A DNA stretch of 17,089 bases, taken from the NCBI GenBank assembly GCA_964456185.1, contig CAYVZZ010000048.1, positions 1-17,089 on the forward strand, given 5' to 3'. The position numbers and the translations under genes are program-made. This DNA comes from CAYVZZ01 sp964456185 (GTDB lineage Bacteria; Pseudomonadota; Gammaproteobacteria; Pseudomonadales; Alcanivoracaceae). Numbering within the stretch: position 1 is the stretch's first letter; every line of letters begins with the position of its first letter. Shown here in pieces: positions 6,832 to 14,854 of this stretch. The notes beneath the pieces were generated by a model. That model saw only the letters and a program-made list of their open reading frames with translations. It was not told the origin of the DNA and did no database searches.

Positions 6832-7521
6832 CTACTGTGGGGTTGTCACTGCATTTTTTATGATCCAGCCAGCCATCATGCCGCGCGCACGTTTGGCATA
6901 AAAGCTGATCACCTTATATGTGCCATTCTTCTCATCTTTGAAAACGGGCATCACAATGGGAAAACCGAACTGTTTGGGCTGTATCGCCTTGAAGTATTCA
7001 TTGCTGGCCAAATTTACAAGCACATCACTACCCTGCTCTTGCATGTCCTGTTCTAGCTGTTCGGTTAGCGTCGTCCCCCAATAATGGTAAAGATCTTTCC
7101 CTTGGGCGTTAGGCAGTCGAGTGCCCATTTCCAGCCGATAAGGTCGAATACGATCGAGCGGCCGCAACAGGCCGTATAATCCCGAGAGAATGCGCAATTG
7201 TTTTTGCCCCTTGGCGAGCTCTGCTGTCGAAAAGCTGTCGATATCTAACCCTTGGTAGGTGTCGCCACGCAACGCAAATGCGGCAGGCTTTGCGGCGTCA
7301 CCTTGCATGTCTTTGTCCCACAACGCATAGCGCTCAACATTGAGTGTTGCGATGCGATCACTGACTTTCATTAGCTTGCTGATATCCAATGGACTGTATT
7401 GACGCAAGATATCAACCAATTGAGCGCTCTGATCAAGAAAGCGCGGTAGCGTCTGGGGCGGTAAATCAGGCAAAGGGCTGGTAAAATCCAACTTCTTTGC
7501 GGGTGACAATACAGCGAACAT
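6832..7521 (-). CDS. yaaA: YaaA peroxide-stress protein, ending at a premature amber codon
   Basis: YaaA (UPF0246/DUF328) limits free intracellular iron and DNA damage during hydrogen peroxide stress in E. coli. The 229-residue product matches from the start (LSPAKKLDF) through LRILSGLYGLLRPLDRIRPY, RLEMGTRLPNAQGKDLYHYWG, VNLASNEYFKAIQPK and KVISFYAKRARGMMAGWII. The family normally runs about 258 residues; here a TAG follows TTPQ, and the missing roughly 30 conserved residues are still encoded downstream in the same frame (6739-6831). The gene is therefore a recent nonsense mutant, a readthrough case or a sequencing error. GAGGT lies 5 bases before the ATG. It diverges from the metallo-hydrolase gene across 69 bases. 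Confidence 0.9.
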   Translation of the reverse strand: MFAVLSPAKKLDFTSPLPDLPPQTLPRFLDQSAQLVDILRQYSPLDISKLMKVSDRIATLNVERYALWDKDMQGDAAKPAAFALRGDTYQGLDIDSFSTAELAKGQKQLRILSGLYGLLRPLDRIRPYRLEMGTRLPNAQGKDLYHYWGTTLTEQLEQDMQEQGSDVLVNLASNEYFKAIQPKQFGFPIVMPVFKDEKNGTYKVISFYAKRARGMMAGWIIKNAVTTPQ

Positions 7522-7533
7522 GGATTACCTCAA

Positions 7534-7556
7534 AGTGCTCAATGAAGCACTATAAT
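7534..7556. promoter_or_regulatory. inverted repeat abutting a TATAAT box in the yaaA/hydrolase divergent region
   Basis: AGTGCT-CAATGA-AGCACT (7534-7551) is a perfect 6-bp inverted repeat with a 6-base spacer. It runs into a consensus TATAAT (7551-7556), which could be the -10 box for the plus-strand hydrolase gene starting at 7591. No good -35 box is visible at 16-18 bases spacing, so an activator might be needed, with the repeat as its site. Confidence 0.35.
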
Positions 7557-7590
7557 AGAACACACGCGCTTATCTGGATAGCGAAAAACT

Positions 7591-8442
7591 ATGAGTGATT
7601 TAATCGCCGGGAAACTCACACAACTGGCCGACGGGGTGTGGCGTGTGCTGGCTCCCAACCCCAGTGTAATGACCGGCCCCGGCACCAATAGCTACTTGAT
7701 TGGCAAGACCAGTCTCACCCTGTTGGATGCAGGGCCGGCCAGCGAGCAACACATTACCGCATTGAAGGCCGCTATTAAGGCAATCGGCCTACCGCTTAGC
7801 CATTTAATATGCACGCACAGCCATAAAGACCACTCCCCTGCAGCGGCAATCCTTGCGGACGATTTTCAGGTGCCGTGCTGGGGCGCGCCGGTGGTGGATG
7901 ATCCACATCAAGATCGCCGTTGGCAGCCAGATCGCTCTTTAGACGACAATGAAACCGTTAACCTGGGCGGCATGCGCATTAAAGCCATTGCCACACCGGG
8001 GCACGTTGCTAACCACCTGTGTTACCTGCTGGAAGATAGCCACTGGCTGTTTAGTGGTGACCATTTAATTAACGGCTCGACGGTTGTCATCATCCCGCCT
8101 GCCGGTTCGATGGGTGACTACATCCGCAGCCTGAAGCGCTTGCAACAGGAGCAGATTGAAGTCATGGCACCAGGACATGGCGATTTAATTTGTGACCCGG
8201 GAACCTTGATAACGCAAACCTTGTCACACCGTTATGCGCGTGAAGCCAAAGTCATTGATGCACTGAACCACGCACCAGCCTCTACCGCAGTCGAACTAGT
8301 GCCTGCTGTCTACCAAGATGTTGCCAAACAACTTTATCCTTTGGCGGCCTTGTCACTTAAGGCACATTTAATCAAACTGGCTGAAGAGGGGCTGGCTTTT
8401 ACTGAGGGAGACAAGTGGTTTCCACCTCAATCTGCCCAATAA
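7591..8442 (+). CDS. metallo-beta-lactamase-fold hydrolase (LACTB2/BLACT-WH type)
   Basis: This 283-residue protein is a di-metal hydrolase of the metallo-beta-lactamase superfamily. The metal ligands are all visible: His76, His78, Asp80 and His81 in THSHKDH, His138 in TPGHVANH, Asp157 in FSGDHL and His196 in PGHGD. PNPSVMTGPGTNSYLIG and TLLDAGP near the N-terminus and the C-terminal region (about 205-280, with helices and LSLKAHLIKLAEEG) resemble the LACTB2-like group with a winged-helix tail. Human LACTB2 is a single-stranded RNA endonuclease; bacterial members are uncharacterised hydrolases, so substrate is unknown. The ribosome site is weak. It is followed by prc, which starts 71 bases after it with its own candidate promoter. 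Confidence 0.92.
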   Translation: MSDLIAGKLTQLADGVWRVLAPNPSVMTGPGTNSYLIGKTSLTLLDAGPASEQHITALKAAIKAIGLPLSHLICTHSHKDHSPAAAILADDFQVPCWGAPVVDDPHQDRRWQPDRSLDDNETVNLGGMRIKAIATPGHVANHLCYLLEDSHWLFSGDHLINGSTVVIIPPAGSMGDYIRSLKRLQQEQIEVMAPGHGDLICDPGTLITQTLSHRYAREAKVIDALNHAPASTAVELVPAVYQDVAKQLYPLAALSLKAHLIKLAEEGLAFTEGDKWFPPQSAQ

Positions 8443-8450
8443 AAGCACAG

Positions 8451-8478
8451 ATGACAGTGATAAAGATTGCTTTATACT
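8451..8478 (+). promoter_or_regulatory. candidate prc promoter
   Basis: ATGACA (8451-8456, 5/6 match to TTGACA), a 16-base spacer and TATACT (8473-8478, 5/6 match to TATAAT) lie between the hydrolase stop at 8442 and the prc start at 8514. Transcription would begin near 8485, giving a leader of about 30 bases. This also argues that the upstream in-frame ATG at 8415 is not the prc start. Confidence 0.55.
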
Positions 8479-8513
8479 GTGGAATATTAAAAACCGTTCT
8501 GGGATTCTTTTCT

Positions 8514-10715
8514 ATGATAATAAAACGCCGGCAAGCCAGCCGTTTTTTGCTAGTAGTCAGCTTGCTCTTGGGCACCCACACTGCTTGGGCCAAAGCCGAT
8601 ACTTCCACCACCCAGGCATCAACCGAACCGGTTATCAAAGTCGATGTCGATGCACCTTTAACCGACCTTGCACCCAAACCCATTTATCAGCAGACCGCCC
8701 GTGACGTGGTAAATGCCTTATCTCACCACTATTTACATAAGGCATTTAACAACGAATTATCGGCCGAATTGCTGACGCGTTATCTCAAAGTATTGGATCC
8801 CAGTCGGCTTTATTTTCTGCAATCCGATATTAATGATTTTCAGCAATACAAGACAAAACTCGATGATGCCTTATCGGATGGCAAGCTAAACGCCGGTTAT
8901 GCCATTTTTAATGTCTATCAACAACGGGTTCTCGAACACGCGCGCTATGTGCTGTCGCTGTTAAACAACGGGCTGGATAGGCTCGATTACACCACCGATC
9001 GCACCATTTTGATCGATCGCAGTAAAGCCGATTGGCCAAAAGACACGAAAGCCGCCAAAACATTGTGGCGCGAGCAACTCATTAGCAGTGTCATCAACAT
9101 GCGCCTCGATAAGGTGAAAGATGATGAAATCACCCACCGTCTTAAACGCCGTTATCGCAATCGTATTAAGCGGTTGCACCAGTCCCAACCGGAAGACGTA
9201 TTGCAAATTTATCTGAACGCACTCACCGATCTGTATGACCCGCATACAGCCTATTTCACACCCGAGCGCCTGGATAATTTCAACATCGACATGAGCCACT
9301 CACTTGAGGGCATTGGTGCCGTGCTGCAAAGCAGCGATGGTTACACCAAAATTGTTCGGCTTGTGCCAGGTGGTCCCGCCGCCGATTCCGGTAAATTACA
9401 ACCGGCCGATCGCATTATCGGTGTTGGCCAAGGTGAAAAAGGCGACATCGTCAATATTATTGGCTGGCGTTTGGATGAAGTGGTTCAATTAATCCGCGGT
9501 GAAAAAGGCACCAAGGTGCGTCTGCGCATCATGCCGGCGTCGGTTTCCAGCGAGCATAACACCCAGGTCATCACCATCACGCGCGACAAGATCAAACTCG
9601 AAGCGCAGGCGGCCACCAAGGATATTCTCAAGGTAAAAAGCCACGGCGAGGACTTCCGCATCGGGGTCATCACCCTGCCCGCCTTCTATCAGGATTTTGA
9701 TGCGTTTCAGCGCCACGACCCCAACTTCACCTCTAGCTACCGTGATGTGAAAAAACTGGTCAAGGAACTGAAAAAAGAAGACATCGATGCGCTCGTCATG
9801 GATTTGCGTAATAACGGTGGTGGCTCTTTGTTCTCTGCCATTCGCCTCGTGTCACTTTTTGTAGACGGTGGCCCCACCGTACAAATCAAAGGCGCTCGCG
9901 GGCATGTCCACGTTGAAAATGATGTCTATCCCGGTACCTTGTATAGCGGCCCTATGGCCGTTTTGGTCAACCGCTACAGTGCATCCGCCTCTGAAATCTT
10001 TACCGGTGCCATGCAGGATTACGGGCGCGCCCTCATCGTTGGTGGTAACACCTTTGGTAAAGGCACCGTGCAAACCCTGCTGAAGCTCAACCATGGCGAC
10101 ATCAAGATTACTGAAGCCAAGTTTTATCGTGTTTCCGGCTCCAGCAACCAGCTGCGCGGTATCATCCCCGATATTTCCCTGCCGTTTATCATCGACAAGA
10201 AAGATATTGGCGAAAGCTCCCTTCCCAACGCGCTACCTTGGGATCACATCGCCTCGGCCAATTACACGCCGATGTTCAATTTTGGTCCTTATCTTGATGA
10301 ACTCATTCAAGCGCACCAAAAACGCATTGCCGATCAACCGGACTTTGTTTATGCGCGCAAGATGTTTGCTCACCTGCAAAAGAACAATGATCGCGAGACC
10401 TTAAGCCTTAACCTGAAGCAACGTAAGGCGACACGCAAGGCACTTGAAAGCGACGTCTTGGCGATTACCAACCAACGCCGTGTGGCCAAAGGGAAAAAAC
10501 CATTAGATTCTTTGGATGATCTCAACAAGACCGAAGACGACAAAGCCGCTAAAGCTGAAGATAAGAAGAGCAAAACCACCAGTGAAGACGCGGAGAAGAC
10601 CGACGAGAACAAAGCCGAACCAGATGCCTACCTTGAAGAAACCGGCAAGATTCTCGGCGACCTGGTGGCACTAATGAAAGCCAAGCAGGTGGCTGCGGTG
10701 CACTACTGGGACTGA
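8514..10715 (+). CDS. prc: carboxy-terminal processing protease Prc/Tsp (S41A)
   Basis: Prc is a periplasmic serine protease that degrades proteins from non-polar C-termini, including cell-wall hydrolases and SsrA-tagged proteins. I start it at ATG 8514: the 733-residue product then opens with a signal peptide (MIIKRRQ, a hydrophobic core, cleavage near AWA). A PDZ domain lies at about 265-345 (SLEGIGAVLQ to VRLRIMP). The protease core has DLRNNGGGS, then NRYSASASEIFTGAMQDYG and NTFGKGTVQ; by alignment to E. coli Ser430, Asp441 and Lys455 the catalytic set is Ser491, Asp502 and Lys516. It is about 50 residues longer than E. coli Prc (682), partly from a Lys/Glu/Asp-rich stretch near 640-680. 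The frame is open upstream to 8415, but that would bury the signal peptide. Confidence 0.96.
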   Translation: MIIKRRQASRFLLVVSLLLGTHTAWAKADTSTTQASTEPVIKVDVDAPLTDLAPKPIYQQTARDVVNALSHHYLHKAFNNELSAELLTRYLKVLDPSRLYFLQSDINDFQQYKTKLDDALSDGKLNAGYAIFNVYQQRVLEHARYVLSLLNNGLDRLDYTTDRTILIDRSKADWPKDTKAAKTLWREQLISSVINMRLDKVKDDEITHRLKRRYRNRIKRLHQSQPEDVLQIYLNALTDLYDPHTAYFTPERLDNFNIDMSHSLEGIGAVLQSSDGYTKIVRLVPGGPAADSGKLQPADRIIGVGQGEKGDIVNIIGWRLDEVVQLIRGEKGTKVRLRIMPASVSSEHNTQVITITRDKIKLEAQAATKDILKVKSHGEDFRIGVITLPAFYQDFDAFQRHDPNFTSSYRDVKKLVKELKKEDIDALVMDLRNNGGGSLFSAIRLVSLFVDGGPTVQIKGARGHVHVENDVYPGTLYSGPMAVLVNRYSASASEIFTGAMQDYGRALIVGGNTFGKGTVQTLLKLNHGDIKITEAKFYRVSGSSNQLRGIIPDISLPFIIDKKDIGESSLPNALPWDHIASANYTPMFNFGPYLDELIQAHQKRIADQPDFVYARKMFAHLQKNNDRETLSLNLKQRKATRKALESDVLAITNQRRVAKGKKPLDSLDDLNKTEDDKAAKAEDKKSKTTSEDAEKTDENKAEPDAYLEETGKILGDLVALMKAKQVAAVHYWD

Positions 10716-10749
10716 GCCAGCGTGCACCTGCATCACACAGTGGTAATAC

Positions 10750-10785
10750 GCATCAGGCCGGGGAAACCCGGCCTGATGCATTTTT
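10750..10785 (+). terminator. intrinsic terminator of prc
   Basis: A perfect 13-bp stem (10750-10762 with 10767-10779) is closed by a GAAA tetraloop of the stable GNRA class and followed by A then TTTTT at 10781-10785. It lies 35 bases after the prc stop. The other flank has no T-run for minus-strand transcripts, so it may only partly stop the gsp operon coming the other way. Confidence 0.92.
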
Positions 10786-10810
10786 GATATCTCGAATGAA
10801 CATCACCCTG

Positions 10811-12085
10811 TTATAAAGCAGTCACCTTGATCAACGGTGTGCCAACACGTTGTTCAAGATAGGCACTGGGGCTCATCTGATGAAGCGTGTTATCAAATAA
10901 TAAATCCAGCCCGAAACGCATTACATCGGCTTTTGGCCAACCGCTGATGCCGTAGCCAATCTGAGGCAGTTGAGCGGCATGTCCGCCCATCTTATTTTGA
11001 TCACGATAGACCAGCACAACCGGTACATCTCTTAAACGCGGCGGTATGGCCAAACGCGTCATCATGACGAAATTCCGGTTACTGTCAAAATACAGCCAAT
11101 TATGGCGGTTGCTGATGCCATTTTTGACTAGCTGTTTTTCCTCCGCGCTCATTTCGCCGTCAATCTCAACCGGATCATCCTGGTGTAAGGCAGTAGTCAG
11201 TAGACTATGCCTCAACTTGTTGCCGACAATAGAGACGGCAACTCTGGGTGACTTTAGAACAGTGCTATAAAGATCGGGAATGACCGCATAAGTGACCGCC
11301 TGATAGCGAGCGGTGTAACGACTGATCTGCTCGTATATTGTCATCACCGGCACGCCCATGAGAACAACATGAATTTTCATCAAGGCAACACTACGGATAA
11401 GCCCCTGCTTCACGGCAAGCAGCTCTGGCTTCAAGTTGCTGTTGTCCAGGGTAATAGTTGGTGAGAAGAACAATCGGCCTGACATGCGCATCTGCAAAGA
11501 TGCCACAATGGAGCCAGTCCCCTGGTAGCCGTTATAGCGTAGCGAATACCAATCCAGCTCGTTATCCGGGTTTACCTTAAGCACATAATAAGGCGTCAAT
11601 GTGACACCCGTTGAGATATTTTGATTGATATAACGACGGTGGGTACGCGTTTTACTGCCCTGTACAAGATAAACATGCCCCGGCGGCAGGCCCGCAACCG
11701 ACACACTAACATCGGCGACAATGTTGCCACCCTCGGGCTGCGCATCCTGCGGGGCTTGTTTTCCTACATCCTGCCACATAAAGCCAAGCTGATCCTTGGC
11801 ATCAAATAGCCCATTACTGCCCACACCATGAAAGACATCAGGGCCATCCTCGAAGTACACCAGCCCTTCTCGGTTGATTTCATCTATTTGATAAGGAATG
11901 GGATGGAACTCGCCATCATGCCAGCTAACGACCGACAGGGATGAAACAGGCAAACCATGCAAGCTGGCCGGCAACTGCTCGGCAGTTAGCCATACGCTAC
12001 GCAAATCCGCTGCGGATTGAGGCACTGCATAAGCCACTGCCGCCAATGAAAGCGGCAATAAAAGAAGGCACAACAACAGACGCAT
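10811..12085 (-). CDS. uncharacterised exported protein at the end of the gsp operon
   Basis: I do not recognise this 424-residue protein. It begins with a Sec signal peptide (MRLLLCLLLLPLSLAAVAYA, cleavage probably after AYA at 20; no lipobox) and has no other clear membrane helix, so it should be periplasmic or secreted. Local motifs include PIPYQIDEIN (63-71), FEDGPDVFHG and LFDAKDQLGFMWQDVG (93-108); the 'QIDE ... D-x-L-x-F-M' pattern recalls uncharacterised exported proteins of other proteobacteria. The remainder looks beta-rich. Its ATG overlaps the gspM stop as TAATG, so it is translated as part of the type II secretion operon, in the place where some species have gspN. It is longer than GspN (about 250) and shows no resemblance I can see. 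A role in secretion is inferred from position only. Confidence 0.82.
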   Translation of the reverse strand: MRLLLCLLLLPLSLAAVAYAVPQSAADLRSVWLTAEQLPASLHGLPVSSLSVVSWHDGEFHPIPYQIDEINREGLVYFEDGPDVFHGVGSNGLFDAKDQLGFMWQDVGKQAPQDAQPEGGNIVADVSVSVAGLPPGHVYLVQGSKTRTHRRYINQNISTGVTLTPYYVLKVNPDNELDWYSLRYNGYQGTGSIVASLQMRMSGRLFFSPTITLDNSNLKPELLAVKQGLIRSVALMKIHVVLMGVPVMTIYEQISRYTARYQAVTYAVIPDLYSTVLKSPRVAVSIVGNKLRHSLLTTALHQDDPVEIDGEMSAEEKQLVKNGISNRHNWLYFDSNRNFVMMTRLAIPPRLRDVPVVLVYRDQNKMGGHAAQLPQIGYGISGWPKADVMRFGLDLLFDNTLHQMSPSAYLEQRVGTPLIKVTAL

Positions 12086-12609
12086 TAACTACCCCGAGAT
12101 AAAATAACGTGCACATTCACCCGACCGGGCTTACTAGTCGCGCTTATTTCCACGTTTGTCGGTACAACAGCCTCGTCTTCCTTGAGTGTGTTAAACCAGT
12201 CGACAACGGCAGCAAACGGCTGCTGCTGTAATGTCACGCGTACACCACCATCGCCTTGTGGTGTAAAACCTTTGAGCTTCAAGCCGGCGGCACTGGCACT
12301 GCTATTGACGTTCATCGCCCAGTCACCGCCGCCTTGGTGTCCCGTTGCCTGCTGCCGTGACGTATTAATGGCCTCGGCGTTGGCACTAATCCAGCTATAG
12401 GTTTGTTGTGCTGCGATATAACGCTTTTGTGCCATCTCGTTGGCATGCATTACAGGCTGCCACAGCAAAGAATAAAGTAAAAATAACGCCACGACGGCGC
12501 CTAGTAGGCTCAGCACGCGTTGTTCACTAGCGGTTCGCTGGCTCCACCAATTATCCAGCTGCAACCCAATTGGCCGCCAATAGGCGATAAGCTGTTGTTT
12601 AATTGCCAT
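12085..12609 (-). CDS. gspM: type II secretion system protein GspM
   Basis: GspM is a bitopic inner-membrane protein that binds GspL and stabilises the assembly platform of the type II secretion system. The 174-residue product has a short cytoplasmic N-terminus with WWSQRTASEQRVL just before a single membrane helix (about 31-50, LSLLGAVVALFLLYSLLW) and then QPV. After this comes a coiled-coil-like stretch and a periplasmic ferredoxin-like domain ending in VEISATSKPGRVNVHVILS. Length and layout are normal. Its ATG overlaps the gspL stop as TAATG, and its own stop overlaps the next ATG the same way. Confidence 0.93.
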   Translation of the reverse strand: MAIKQQLIAYWRPIGLQLDNWWSQRTASEQRVLSLLGAVVALFLLYSLLWQPVMHANEMAQKRYIAAQQTYSWISANAEAINTSRQQATGHQGGGDWAMNVNSSASAAGLKLKGFTPQGDGGVRVTLQQQPFAAVVDWFNTLKEDEAVVPTNVEISATSKPGRVNVHVILSRGS

Positions 12610-13766
12610 TACCCCTGCCCCACTTTTATCCGCGCATTTACTTTATCACCACGCGCTTTAGCCACACTGATGTCTGCGGTCAAATGCGCCGCTTGAAGTT
12701 GGTCGCGTAACGTCCTTAGTGCCTCGTAATCTGGGGCTTCAATATCAAGCATCAGGTGACCAGTTCGCTGGTTATACTGTATGCGTTTGGGATTAGTGCC
12801 TTGTGCCTTTTGCTTGGCTAATACGGGCCCCGCGACACGCATAAGGCTGATAAAGTCACTGCCGCCAGCCTTACCCCCCAGGTGGCGCAAATGATTTCGA
12901 AACTGCGCACGAACTTTTGCCGTCGCTCTGTCTTGTGGAAACAACTGTTTATACAATTGTGCCGTTTGTTGCTTTAACTGTTCAGTTGCAGTCTGGTAAC
13001 GCCAGGTTTGTACTCCTGTTGCAACCAGAACTCCCACTAAAATGACGGCAGCTGCAACCAAAGTCAGTCGCCAGCTAAACCATAACCCGGTTGATTCAGA
13101 GCCTGAGCGTGTTGATTTTAGCCGCCATTCTCGTTGCATTAGCTCAATGCGGTGTTTTTCTTCTGTGCCTGCGATTAAAGCCGGCCAGATGCTATCACCT
13201 TCAATAAGCTCAACGGCATCATCATCGTCTTGGTTGGCGGCCTGCCACAATTGATAGGCCGCAGAGTCGACCACCGACGCAGATTCGGCACCCGTGATCA
13301 ATAACCACTCGTCATTGTCCATGGCGAGCCGTGCCGGTGCGCGTGATGCCAACAGATCGGCATCGACCAGTATACTTTCTACCACACCACCTGCATCGCG
13401 CAGGAATAGAGCCAGTTGCTGCAATGGTGCTGCGGCGACAGCAGCGACAGAGTAATCGCCGTCTGCGGTGCGACCAGAGGCGAACCGCAATGTTTCTACT
13501 GGGTCAAGTAACGCTTCTTCCAATAAAAACGGCAATACACGTTTTAGATGTCGCGCTTGTTGACGCGTTAATGCCATTTTCGATAGATGGATATCGGCAA
13601 CTGACAAGATAAGCGTAATCGCGCAGCCATTTGGCTGACTCGCTAATAGCTCAGCCAATGCCGCTTGGCCTTGCTGTTGCCCGTCATACCAATGCACCGT
13701 CAACGACTCAAGTTGGTCGCTCATCAAGGTGTTTGGCGGTAAATGAATGTACAAGTGATCAGTCAA
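12609..13766 (-). CDS. gspL: type II secretion system protein GspL
   Basis: GspL links the cytoplasmic ATPase GspE to the inner-membrane platform and to GspM. The 385-residue product has a cytoplasmic actin-like domain (about 1-225) with the typical VLPFLLEEALLDPVETLRFA block (77-96), one membrane helix (about 229-251), and a periplasmic ferredoxin-like domain at the C-terminus. The start at 13766 is TTG; it gives the N-terminus LYIHLPP that GspL proteins usually show, although the ribosome site is weak. The first ATG, at 13724, would remove that first strand. It follows gspK after a 38-base gap, the only sizeable gap in the operon here, and overlaps gspM by TAATG. Confidence 0.93.
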   Translation of the reverse strand: MTDHLYIHLPPNTLMSDQLESLTVHWYDGQQQGQAALAELLASQPNGCAITLILSVADIHLSKMALTRQQARHLKRVLPFLLEEALLDPVETLRFASGRTADGDYSVAAVAAAPLQQLALFLRDAGGVVESILVDADLLASRAPARLAMDNDEWLLITGAESASVVDSAAYQLWQAANQDDDDAVELIEGDSIWPALIAGTEEKHRIELMQREWRLKSTRSGSESTGLWFSWRLTLVAAAVILVGVLVATGVQTWRYQTATEQLKQQTAQLYKQLFPQDRATAKVRAQFRNHLRHLGGKAGGSDFISLMRVAGPVLAKQKAQGTNPKRIQYNQRTGHLMLDIEAPDYEALRTLRDQLQAAHLTADISVAKARGDKVNARIKVGQG

Positions 13767-13804
13767 AACAATGGCTCATTGGTTTGTTCATTAAAATTAA
13801 CACA

Positions 13805-14854
13805 TCAGCGTGTGCCACTTTTATCATCGTTATTAGCGGAGTAACCCGGCCGACAGGCCGATTCCAGCGGCCCCATTCGCGGCACCAGCTGGCGGCTGTA
13901 AACGGCGGTTAATCCCTGTGCCGGACGCTGCAAGCGACTAATAAGCCGCGTGTATTGATCGTTCATGGCCACATCGGTCATGATCTCAAAGTAGCTCGAG
14001 TTAACCGATAAACGTTTGCTTAATCGGTTGGCTTCATCATCTGTTAACGCTGCAAAGGCATCGAGTGCCATGACATCATCAATAGAAGTAAACGGCTCTT
14101 CCTGACGCTTGGTTATAATGGCTTTGGCCGCATCATCGCCTACAACGGCCTTGAGCACAATGGAAGAAGCGTTATTGATATTTAGCGTCGATGGCAGCGG
14201 CAAGGCCGTCACATACTGCCAGAACGTCTGTCCCGGGATGTCTTTGTTCGTCATGCTCAACAAGCTACGCATTTCGCTGGCGTCGGCAATGGGGATATTC
14301 GGTGTACGGCGATGACGATAACTTGAATCTTCCGCCCCGTAGACGCCATCAACTAAATTGTTGGTGTCTATCCAATCAGCCATTTCGTAGGCTAGACGCT
14401 GCGCTTTGGCGGGGTCAACAAGCAATTGCTCAAGCAGCTTTTGCAACATGGCAATGCCTTTTTTGTCTTGTACAAACCCATTGCCGCCTGCATGAACCAC
14501 CCAGTTTAAATTAAACCGGGCTTGTAAATCCTGCACGCTGGCGCTGATTAGGGCGTGCTCGTAGGGTGTTGGTGGTAATTGAATAGCCCACTGCTCATGC
14601 CGACAGCTGTCAAATATCTGGTTTTGCTTCTTGTCGGCGTTTAAATCCATTTGCAGCCCTTGAATCGCTACCGTTTCCACTGACAAGGCAAAACGGTAAC
14701 GTACATCCCAATTCAATAGATTGGCTGTTCGCTGCCGGAAATGACTTTGCCGATACAAGATGGCAGCCGCTAAAGTGGCTACCAAGGCAAAAATGGTCAA
14801 CACCACGATGAGCGCCACACCGCGTTGCTTTAGAGTGACATGCAGTTGCTTCAT
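13805..14854 (-). CDS. gspK: type II secretion system minor pseudopilin GspK
   Basis: GspK is the large minor pseudopilin that caps the pseudopilus with GspI and GspJ. The leader is MKQLHVTLKQRG, cut before VALIVVLTIFALVATLAAA; position +5 is Val and not Glu, as is usual for GspK. Family motifs follow: QDLQARFNLN (108-117), DWIDTNN (160-166), GAEDSSY (173-179, calcium-site region) and LNINNASSIVL (224-234). I choose ATG 14854 over the upstream ATG 14869: it overlaps the gspJ stop as ATGA and has GGGAGA 7 bases upstream, giving 349 residues. Aspartate- and asparagine-rich residues end the protein. Confidence 0.94.
   Translation of the reverse strand: MKQLHVTLKQRGVALIVVLTIFALVATLAAAILYRQSHFRQRTANLLNWDVRYRFALSVETVAIQGLQMDLNADKKQNQIFDSCRHEQWAIQLPPTPYEHALISASVQDLQARFNLNWVVHAGGNGFVQDKKGIAMLQKLLEQLLVDPAKAQRLAYEMADWIDTNNLVDGVYGAEDSSYRHRRTPNIPIADASEMRSLLSMTNKDIPGQTFWQYVTALPLPSTLNINNASSIVLKAVVGDDAAKAIITKRQEEPFTSIDDVMALDAFAALTDDEANRLSKRLSVNSSYFEIMTDVAMNDQYTRLISRLQRPAQGLTAVYSRQLVPRMGPLESACRPGYSANNDDKSGTR

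Noticed and set aside
8415..8513. longer prc starting at ATG 8415 inside the hydrolase gene
   Set aside because: It would place 33 non-signal residues ahead of a good signal peptide and overlap the hydrolase; a promoter lies between 8451 and 8478.
14191..14514. 107-residue plus-strand frame inside gspK
   Set aside because: It is antisense to conserved GspK motifs and its translation has no recognisable features.
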